Assembly: GCA_017543805.1 (NCBI GenBank)
Contig: JAFYFK010000297.1
Coordinates: 1 to 6,078, forward strand
DNA: 6,078 nucleotides
From: Bacillota bacterium
Lineage (GTDB): Bacteria > Bacillota > Clostridia > Peptostreptococcales > Anaerovoracaceae
Reading direction: 5' to 3'
The translations under genes were made by a program, and so were the position numbers. Below the pieces are notes generated by a model. That model did no database searches. It saw only the letters and a list, made by a program, of their open reading frames with translations, and was not told where the DNA came from. Below, piece after piece: positions 1-5,608 of this stretch. How positions within the stretch are numbered: the stretch's first letter is position 1; every line of letters begins with the position of its first letter.

Positions 1-731
1 AAGGAGCTGTTCCCGGGGTCACGCCGAAGAACACCATCAGGACCGCCGCGCAGACGCTGGACCGCTCTCTTCTCTACGAGGTCCAGACGCCGCAGGGCTT
101 TCGCTATTCCACGCTTATGAAGGCCTATGACAAGGCGTTTGACGACGGCTTCCTCGGCACGGACGACGCCGGGCTGGTCGAAAGGCTCGGAATTCCGGTA
201 AGCGTCGTCGAAGGCAGCTATTCCAATATTAAAATAACCACCCCGGAGGATCTTCCCATGGATATACGCGTCGGAAACGGGTACGATCTGCACAGGCTTG
301 TGCCCGGCAGAAAACTTATGCTCGGCTGCGTGGAGATACCCTTCGAAAAAGGCCTGCTCGGACACAGCGACGCGGATGTGATCTGCCACGCTCTGGCCGA
401 CGCCCTGCTGGGCGCAGCGCACCTCGGGGATATAGGCAGGATCTTTCCGGACAGCGCCCCGGAAACGGAGGGCATGGCAGGGGCTTTGATATTGTCTAAA
501 ACTGCCGAAATTCTAAGCTCTGCAGGATTTACAATAATCAACGCAGATGTTACACTAATTGCCGAAAAACCGAAGATCGCGAAGTACGTTCCCCTGATGG
601 AGGAACGCATCGCCGAAGCCCTGGGCACAGACAAAGCCCGGATAAGCGTCAAGGCCAAGACGAACGAGGGCCTGGACGCCGCCGGAAGGGGCGAGGCTAT
701 GGCTGCCTTTGCGACCGCTTCTATAAAATAA
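1..731 (+). CDS. ispDF: Bifunctional IspD/IspF: MEP cytidylyltransferase (C-terminal part) fused to MECDP synthase; 5' partial
   Basis: The reading frame enters at base 3 and is open to TAA at 729-731 (242 residues visible; roughly 140 N-terminal IspD residues lie outside the window). IspD makes CDP-methylerythritol from MEP and CTP. IspF cyclises CDP-ME 2-phosphate to MECDP, releasing CMP. Both belong to cytosolic non-mevalonate isoprenoid synthesis. The IspD part shows the TPQGF motif, a TLDR arginine and the late NIKIT lysine. It stops at TPEDL, lacking the usual last ~15 residues. IspF follows at once with GNGYDLHR, GHSDADV, DIGRIFPD and KTNEG...GRGEA. Counted from the methionine at 258, D10, H12 and H44 match the metal ligands of E. 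coli IspF (D8, H10, H42), and the conserved T and E near the C-terminus are kept. IspDF fusions are known in epsilon- and alphaproteobacteria and in some Firmicutes. The gene leads the visible operon, 15 bases before proS. IspE, the intervening pathway enzyme, is not in the window. The call is secure; its 5' extent is unknown. Confidence 0.95.
   Translation, partial: GAVPGVTPKNTIRTAAQTLDRSLLYEVQTPQGFRYSTLMKAYDKAFDDGFLGTDDAGLVERLGIPVSVVEGSYSNIKITTPEDLPMDIRVGNGYDLHRLVPGRKLMLGCVEIPFEKGLLGHSDADVICHALADALLGAAHLGDIGRIFPDSAPETEGMAGALILSKTAEILSSAGFTIINADVTLIAEKPKIAKYVPLMEERIAEALGTDKARISVKAKTNEGLDAAGRGEAMAAFATASIK
245..260 (+). promoter_or_regulatory. Possible internal ribosome-binding site and ATG for stand-alone IspF
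   Basis: GGAGGA lies at 245-250 and an in-frame ATG at 258-260, with 7 bases between. The ATG falls exactly where the IspD domain ends and IspF begins. Starting here would give a 157-residue protein, a normal IspF length. The spacing is as good as that of the real genes downstream. The purine run also encodes the conserved Pro-Glu-Asp of IspD, so it may be coincidental. Use of this start is inference. Confidence 0.4.
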
Positions 732-734
732 ATC

Positions 735-739
735 AGGAG
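735..739 (+). promoter_or_regulatory. Ribosome-binding site of proS
   Basis: AGGAG lies 7 bases before the ATG at 747, inside the 15-base gap after the ispDF stop. It supports this ATG over the second in-frame ATG at 762, as does the protein N-terminus (MRAS...), which resembles E. coli ProRS (MRTS...). Confidence 0.85.
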
Positions 740-746
740 AAAAGAA

Positions 747-2477
747 ATGCGCGCATCAAAAATGTACCTTAACACTCTGAGGGAAGTCCCCGCCGAAGCC
801 GAGATACCTTCTCATATCCTGCTTCTGAGGTCCGGGATGATCCGAAAGCTTGCCGCGGGCATATACGGCTTCCTGCCGCTCGGCCGCCGCACGCTCAACA
901 AGATAGAAAACATAGTCCGCGAGGAGATGGACGCCGCCGGCGCTCAGGAGATACTGATGTCGGCTGTCCAGCCCGCAGAACTCTGGGAGGAATCCGGACG
1001 CTGGCATGTCTACGGCAACGAGCTCTGGCGCATCAAGGACCGCAACGGCAGGGATTTCTGCCTCGGCCCCACGCATGAGGAGATCTTTACGGACCTTGTC
1101 CGTTCCAATATCAGTTCCTACAGGCAGCTTCCGCTCAATCTGTATCAGATCCAGACCAAGTACCGCGACGAAGCCCGTCCGCGCTTCGGTCTCATCCGCA
1201 GCCGCGAGTTTATTATGAAGGACGCTTATTCCTTCGACCGCGACTGGGAAGGCCTCGACGAGAGCTATAAACAGATGTATGACGCCTACACCAAGGTGTT
1301 TACGCGCTGCGGCCTGCAGTTCCGTCCGGTAGAGTCGGATTCCGGCGCCATCGGCGGAAACAATTCGCACGAGTTTACCGCGCTCTGCGAGATCGGCGAG
1401 AGCGAAGTCGCGTTCTGCGACAACTGCGACATGGCCGCTACGACCGAGCGCGCGGAGTTTAAGGACGCTGTGGCTCCGGAAGAAGCCGAGCTCGCCCTCG
1501 AAAAGAAGCTTACACCTGGCACCAAGACCATAGAGGACGTCGCCAATTTCCTCGGACTCCCGCAGAGCAGGACCATCAAGGCGCTTCTCTACTGCGTAAC
1601 CGAGGAGGAGAAAGAACCCTACTATGTGGCGGCTTTCGTCCGCGGCGACAGGCAGCTCAACGAGACCAAGCTGGTCAACGCTCTCAACGTTCCGGAATAC
1701 GCCCTGGCTTTCGCAAACGAGGAGGCAATGGGCGAAGCTACCGGCTGCGTCGGCGGATTTACCGGCCCCATCGGCCTGCACGACTGCAGGGTGGTCGTCG
1801 ACTCCGAGCTGGTGAGCGCAAAAAATCTCTGCGCCGGCGCCTGCGAGAAGGACCATCACTATATAAACGTAAATTACGGCCGCGACTACAAGGCCGACAT
1901 AGTTACCGATCTTAAGCTGCTCCAGGCCGGAGATCCCTGTCCCTGCTGCGGCAAGCCCGTGCGCATCGCCAGAGGCATCGAGGTCGGTCAGGTATTCAAG
2001 CTCGGAACCAAGTATTCCGAGGCCATGCACGCGTACTTCAAGGACGAGAACCAGCAGGAGCATCCGCTGGTAATGGGCTGCTACGGCATCGGCGTCACCC
2101 GCACCATGGCCGCCATCGTCGAGCAGTACCACGATGACAACGGCATTATCTGGCCTGTGTCCGTGGCTCCGTACCACGTCGCGGTAGTCCTGCTCAAGCC
2201 TCAGGATCCGGTACAGGCCGCGCTCGCGGAAAAGATCACGGCCGAGCTCGAGGCCCAGGGCGCCGAAGTCATTCTCGATGACCGCGACGAGCGCCCCGGC
2301 GTAAAGTTCAAGGACATGGATCTTCTCGGTTTCCCGATCCGCATCACCGTGGGCAAGAAGGCCGCGGACGGCATCGTGGAATACAAGCTCCGCCGCGGCG
2401 GCGACATGCAGGAGCTCTCCGCGGAAGACGCTGTCAAAGAAGCGATAACTCTGATCAACGCTGAAAGAAGAGGTTAG
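747..2477 (+). CDS. proS: Prolyl-tRNA synthetase, bacterial type with INS editing domain
   Basis: This class II synthetase charges tRNA-Pro with proline in the cytosol. At 576 residues it matches the bacterial form (572 in E. coli). The N-terminal region (MIRKLAAGIYGFLPLG, then GPTHEE) carries motif 1. Motif 2 begins at R140 (RDEARPRFG) and motif 3 lies around 443-455 (MGCYGIGVTRTM). Between motifs 2 and 3, at about residues 225-400, lies the YbaK-like INS domain, which in this family hydrolyses Ala-tRNA-Pro. K278 in SRTIKALLY lines up with the INS lysine known from E. coli (K279). The C-terminal anticodon-binding domain runs from about residue 475 (APYHVAVVLL, then DDRDERPGVKFKD, and ITVGKKA). 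Cysteines C224/C227 and C398/C400/C401 flank the INS domain. A ribosome site and family length support the start. Its stop lies 3 bases before the cyclophilin ATG, so the two are surely co-transcribed. Confidence 0.97.
   Translation: MRASKMYLNTLREVPAEAEIPSHILLLRSGMIRKLAAGIYGFLPLGRRTLNKIENIVREEMDAAGAQEILMSAVQPAELWEESGRWHVYGNELWRIKDRNGRDFCLGPTHEEIFTDLVRSNISSYRQLPLNLYQIQTKYRDEARPRFGLIRSREFIMKDAYSFDRDWEGLDESYKQMYDAYTKVFTRCGLQFRPVESDSGAIGGNNSHEFTALCEIGESEVAFCDNCDMAATTERAEFKDAVAPEEAELALEKKLTPGTKTIEDVANFLGLPQSRTIKALLYCVTEEEKEPYYVAAFVRGDRQLNETKLVNALNVPEYALAFANEEAMGEATGCVGGFTGPIGLHDCRVVVDSELVSAKNLCAGACEKDHHYINVNYGRDYKADIVTDLKLLQAGDPCPCCGKPVRIARGIEVGQVFKLGTKYSEAMHAYFKDENQQEHPLVMGCYGIGVTRTMAAIVEQYHDDNGIIWPVSVAPYHVAVVLLKPQDPVQAALAEKITAELEAQGAEVILDDRDERPGVKFKDMDLLGFPIRITVGKKAADGIVEYKLRRGGDMQELSAEDAVKEAITLINAERRG
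2469..2473 (+). promoter_or_regulatory. Ribosome-binding site of the cyclophilin gene, inside the end of proS
   Basis: AGAGG lies 7 bases before the ATG at 2481 and within the last codons of proS, so ribosomes finishing proS pass directly over it. Confidence 0.7.
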
Positions 2478-2480
2478 GAT

Positions 2481-2969
2481 ATGAAATTAGTAACATTCAC
2501 AATGGAAAACGGCGATGTTATGAAGGCCGAGCTCTATCCGGAGATCGCGCCTGAGACTGTCGCGAATTTTGAAAAACTCGTAAAGTCCGGCTTTTACGAC
2601 GGACTCACCTTCCACAGGGTCATCCCCGGCTTTATGATCCAGGGCGGCGACCCCCGCGGCAACGGAACCGGCGGCCCCGGCTGGACCATCAAGGGCGAAT
2701 TCAGCGCAAACGGATTCAAGAACGACCTTAAGCACACCGCAGGCGTGCTCTCCATGGCAAGGGCAATGGACCCCAATTCCGCAGGTTCCCAGTTCTTTAT
2801 AATGGTCGAGGCTGCTCCGCATCTCGACGGACAGTACGCGGCGTTCGGAAAGCTCGTTGAGGGCCTGGATGTGGCCAGGATGATCGTAAAGGTCCGCGCC
2901 GACTGGAACGACAGGCCGCTTGAGCCCCAGGTAATGAAGACCGTCACTATAGAAGAGATCGAAGACTGA
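2481..2969 (+). CDS. Cyclophilin-type peptidyl-prolyl cis-trans isomerase
   Basis: This single-domain cyclophilin of 162 residues speeds cis-trans isomerisation of X-Pro bonds. It has no signal peptide or membrane segment, so it should be cytosolic. The core motif FHRVIPGFMIQGGD gives R46, F51 and Q54, equivalent to human CypA R55, F60 and Q63. SAGSQFFIM gives the hydrophobic-pocket phenylalanine. In APHLDGQYAAFGK, H114 replaces CypA Trp121, the residue tied to tight cyclosporin binding, and Y119 replaces CypA His126. Similar substitutions occur in many bacterial PpiB-like proteins, so it is probably active but weakly cyclosporin-sensitive (inference). It lies 3 bases after proS and 1 base before cysS. 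Its place between two tRNA synthetases suggests co-expression with the translation machinery rather than a specific partner. The family is certain; I give no symbol because ppiA/ppiB naming is not decidable from sequence alone. Confidence 0.95.
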   Translation: MKLVTFTMENGDVMKAELYPEIAPETVANFEKLVKSGFYDGLTFHRVIPGFMIQGGDPRGNGTGGPGWTIKGEFSANGFKNDLKHTAGVLSMARAMDPNSAGSQFFIMVEAAPHLDGQYAAFGKLVEGLDVARMIVKVRADWNDRPLEPQVMKTVTIEEIED

Positions 2970-2970
2970 T

Positions 2971-4371
2971 ATGAAAGTTTACAACACCTTAAGCAGAAAA
3001 AAAGAAGAACTCGTTCCGCAGGATCCCAGGCAGCTTACGATGTATGTCTGCGGCCCCACGGTCTACAACTACATCCACATAGGAAACGCGAGGCCCTTCG
3101 TGGTCTTCGACACCATGCGCAGATACCTCGAATACCGCGGCCAGAAGGTCAAGTACGTCCAGAACTTTACCGACGTTGACGACAAGATCATCAACCGCGC
3201 GAGGGAAGAGGGCATAAGCGCCCTTGAGGTGGCGGACAAGTACATCAAGGCTTACTACGAGGACGTCAAAGCGCTCAATATCAAGAAAGCTGACGTTCAT
3301 CCGAGGGTCACCGAGACCATGGACGACATAATCGCCTTTGTCCAGGGGCTTATCGACAAGGGCATGGCTTACGAGGTCGACGGAGACGTTTACTACAGCA
3401 CACGCAAATTCCCCGGCTACGGCAAGCTGTCCGGAAACTCCATAGAAGAACTTGAATCCGGCGCCCGCATCGCGGTCGGCGAAAAGAAGCAGGACCCGCT
3501 GGACTTCGCACTCTGGAAGGCTCAGAAGGAGCCGGACGAGATCGCGTGGCCGTCCCCCTGGGGCATGGGCAGGCCCGGCTGGCACATCGAGTGCAGCACC
3601 ATGTCCAAGAAGTACCTCGGCGAGACCATAGACCTTCACTGCGGCGGACAGGATCTGCAGTTTCCGCACCACGAGAACGAGATCGCCCAGTCCGAAGGCC
3701 TCAGCGGCAAGCAGTTCAGCAGATACTGGATGCACAACGGCTATATTACCGTCGACAACGAAAAGATGAGCAAGTCTCTGGGCAACTTCTTTACCGTCAG
3801 GGACATCCTCAAGGAATACGACGGCGAAACACTCCGTTACTTCCTGCTGTCCGGCCAGTACAGGGGACCCATCAATTTCTCAAGGGATCTGATGGAGACA
3901 GCGAAGAACGGGCTTGAGCGCATGAGGAACGCCAAGGCCACTCTTCAGCACCTCATCAAGAACGGAACGGACGCTCCGATGAGCCCTGACGAGCAGGCAA
4001 AGCTCGAAGCGCTCGGAAAATACAGGGAAAACTATATCGCCCATATGGACGACGACCTCAATACAGCGGACGCCATATCCGATGTCTTCGAGCTGATCCG
4101 CGAGATCAATACGGACGTTAAGGACGGCTGCAGCAGGGAATTCGCGAAGGCTGCGTGGGCTCTGCTTGACGAGCTTACGGAGGTTTTGGGGCTTCTTCGC
4201 GCTGACGCCGAAGAGGCGGTCGACGACGATGTGATGAAGCTTGTCGAAGAACGCCAGGCTGCCCGCAAGGCAAAGGATTTCGCCACCGCGGACCGCATCC
4301 GCGACGAGCTGGCCGCAAGAGGCATTACGCTGAAGGATACGCCGCAGGGCGTTCAGATCATCAGGTCGTAA
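2971..4371 (+). CDS. cysS: Cysteinyl-tRNA synthetase
   Basis: This class I synthetase attaches cysteine to tRNA-Cys in the cytosol. It has 466 residues (461 in E. coli). The catalytic Rossmann fold shows the HIGH variant HIGN at 36-39 and KMSKS at 265-269. The zinc site that selects cysteine thiol is complete: C27 (in YVCGPTVYN), C208 (in GWHIECS), and H233 and E237 (in FPHHENE), matching E. coli C28, C209, H234 and E238. The DALR-type helical domain follows (ISDVFELIREIN), and the typical end is present (ELAARGITLKDTPQG). The start is fixed by the family N-terminus MKVYNTL. Only weak purine tracts precede it and just one base separates it from the previous stop, so translation is probably coupled to the cyclophilin gene. 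Its TAA shares its last base with the mrnC ATG (TAATG). There are no unusual or missing residues. Confidence 0.98.
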   Translation: MKVYNTLSRKKEELVPQDPRQLTMYVCGPTVYNYIHIGNARPFVVFDTMRRYLEYRGQKVKYVQNFTDVDDKIINRAREEGISALEVADKYIKAYYEDVKALNIKKADVHPRVTETMDDIIAFVQGLIDKGMAYEVDGDVYYSTRKFPGYGKLSGNSIEELESGARIAVGEKKQDPLDFALWKAQKEPDEIAWPSPWGMGRPGWHIECSTMSKKYLGETIDLHCGGQDLQFPHHENEIAQSEGLSGKQFSRYWMHNGYITVDNEKMSKSLGNFFTVRDILKEYDGETLRYFLLSGQYRGPINFSRDLMETAKNGLERMRNAKATLQHLIKNGTDAPMSPDEQAKLEALGKYRENYIAHMDDDLNTADAISDVFELIREINTDVKDGCSREFAKAAWALLDELTEVLGLLRADAEEAVDDDVMKLVEERQAARKAKDFATADRIRDELAARGITLKDTPQGVQIIRS

Positions 4372-4778
4372 TGGATCCCAAGGCAATGAACCCGATAGCG
4401 CTCGCCTTCCTCGGCGACGCTTTATACGAACAGTTTATCCGCGAAAGGCTGGTTAGGTCCGGGGTCGGCGGAGGACACGCCGACCGGCTGCACTCCGCGG
4501 CTGTGCGCTATGTATGCGCAGGATCGCAGGCAAAAGCCATGGCGCATCTCAACGGACTCGCTCCGGAAGAGGCGGGGCTTTCAGAAGAGGAAGCCTCAGT
4601 CGCCAGAAGGGCCCGCAACCATAAGATAGCCACCAAGCCTAAAAACGCGGACGCGGCTGAATACAAGAGCGCCACGGCCTTTGAGGCGCTGCTGGGATAC
4701 CTGTATCTTTCGGACAGAAAGGACAGATGCCTGGAGATCATGGAAAAGGCGGCAGTTTACACGGAGGAAAGCAAATGA
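4371..4778 (+). CDS. mrnC: Mini-ribonuclease III (MrnC), 23S rRNA maturation
   Basis: This 135-residue protein is an RNase III catalytic domain without the double-stranded-RNA-binding domain (143 residues in B. subtilis). Mini-III trims both ends of 23S rRNA precursor in B. subtilis, acting as a dimer. The signature ALAFLGDALYE carries D16, and ATAFEALLGYLYL carries E105, the acidic metal-binding residues. The conserved RRARNHK and KPKNAD segments lie between them. The N-terminus is a few residues shorter than in Bacillus, beginning just before the first catalytic helix. The ATG overlaps the cysS stop by one base with only a weak AGG upstream, which implies termination-reinitiation. The cysS-mrnC pairing is conserved across Firmicutes, which strengthens the call. 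The usual next neighbour, rlmB, is absent; thyA follows with an ATGA overlap. Confidence 0.95.
   Translation: MDPKAMNPIALAFLGDALYEQFIRERLVRSGVGGGHADRLHSAAVRYVCAGSQAKAMAHLNGLAPEEAGLSEEEASVARRARNHKIATKPKNADAAEYKSATAFEALLGYLYLSDRKDRCLEIMEKAAVYTEESK
4763..4777 (+). promoter_or_regulatory. Ribosome-binding site fixing the thyA start
   Basis: GGAGG at 4763-4767 stands 7 bases before the ATG at 4775, inside the last codons of mrnC. An in-frame ATG at 4727 would add 16 residues with no family resemblance and overlap mrnC by 52 bases, so 4775 is preferred. Confidence 0.85.
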
Positions 4779-5608
4779 GCAGGGCAGACGAATTATTTAT
4801 CGCAATGTGTCGCGACATCCTCGACAACGGCTATTCGACGGAAGGCCAGGTGGTCCGCGCAAGATGGGCGGATAATAACGCTCCGGCGCACACAAAAAAG
4901 CGCTTCGGAGTGGTCAACCGCTACGATCTGTCTCAGGAATTCCCCGCGCTGACTCTCCGCCCTGTGCCCTTTAAAAACTGCGTGGACGAGATCCTCTGGA
5001 TATGGCAGAAAAAGTCCAACCGCATAGAAGACCTTCACAGCCATATCTGGGACGCCTGGGCAGGGGAGGACGGGACCATAGGCAAAGCCTACGGCTACCA
5101 GCTCGGTGTAAAATACAAATTCCCGCACGGGGAGATGGATCAGGTGGACAATGTGCTCTGGCAGCTTAAGAATTCCCCGCAGAGCCGCCGCATAATGACC
5201 AATATCTACAATTTCAGCGACCTGACTGAAATGGGGCTTGAACCCTGCGCCTACAGCTGCACCTTCAACGTTACGGGCGACAGGCTCAACTGCATACTCA
5301 ACCAGCGCTCGCAGGACACCCTTGCGGCAAACGCATGGAACGTGACCCAGTATGCGGTGCTGGTGCATATGTTTGCGCAGGCATCAGGGCTTAAGGTCGG
5401 AGAGCTCGTCCATGTTATAGCAGATGCCCACATCTACGACCGTCATGAGCCGATAATCGAAGAGCTCATAAAACGCCCGTCGTACCCGGCTCCGACCTTA
5501 AAGATCAACCCGGACATCAAAAATTTCTACGATTTTACCATAGACGACTTTGCTCTGGAGAACTACCAGACCGGGCCGCAGATCAAGGGCATTCCGGTGG
5601 CAGTATGA
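4775..5608 (+). CDS. thyA: Thymidylate synthase, Bacillus ThyA / phage ThyP3-like branch
   Basis: This enzyme methylates dUMP to dTMP using methylene-tetrahydrofolate and releases dihydrofolate. It has 277 residues (279 in B. subtilis ThyA, 264 in E. coli). Nucleophile C158 sits in LEPCAYS. The dUMP-binding residues are kept: R178-S179 and D181 (NQRSQD), N189 (AWNVTQY), and H219 and Y221 (DAHIYDRH). Residues that differ from E. coli are A159 for His147 and Q180 for Cys168. B. subtilis ThyA also varies at these places, and it shares PAHT, LLWIWQ-K-SN, EDGTIG-AYG-QLG, KN-P-SRR and FYDFTIDDF, so this is a lineage trait and not decay. The protein is probably a cytosolic homodimer, as is usual for the family. 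The gene overlaps the mrnC stop and the dihydrofolate reductase start, both as ATGA. Pairing with that reductase makes sense because ThyA oxidises the folate cofactor. Confidence 0.96.
   Translation: MSRADELFIAMCRDILDNGYSTEGQVVRARWADNNAPAHTKKRFGVVNRYDLSQEFPALTLRPVPFKNCVDEILWIWQKKSNRIEDLHSHIWDAWAGEDGTIGKAYGYQLGVKYKFPHGEMDQVDNVLWQLKNSPQSRRIMTNIYNFSDLTEMGLEPCAYSCTFNVTGDRLNCILNQRSQDTLAANAWNVTQYAVLVHMFAQASGLKVGELVHVIADAHIYDRHEPIIEELIKRPSYPAPTLKINPDIKNFYDFTIDDFALENYQTGPQIKGIPVAV

Noticed and set aside
1..731. Assembly error or frameshift creating an artificial IspD-IspF join
   Set aside because: The frame runs continuously through both domains with conserved residues on each side, and the same fusion type is established in other bacteria.
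732..746. Possible promoter or terminator in the widest gap between genes
   Set aside because: At 15 bases it holds only the proS ribosome site; no hairpin with a T-run or promoter boxes fit.
1720..1732. GGAGG close before an in-frame ATG inside proS, as a possible internal start
   Set aside because: Only about 3 bases separate them, too close for efficient initiation, and the start would fall inside the INS domain without a domain boundary.
756..2177. Long minus-strand open frame (473 codons) opposite proS
   Set aside because: It mirrors proS codon positions in GC-rich DNA, its protein resembles no family I know, and it has no plausible independent context. It is a shadow of proS.
2989..3735. 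Minus-strand open frame (248 codons) opposite cysS
   Set aside because: The plus strand carries an unambiguous CysRS with a complete zinc site. The antisense frame is composition-driven and shows no motif.
4727..4774. Sixteen-codon N-terminal extension of thyA from the ATG at 4727
   Set aside because: It would overlap mrnC by 52 bases, has no family similarity, and ignores the well-placed GGAGG in front of 4775.
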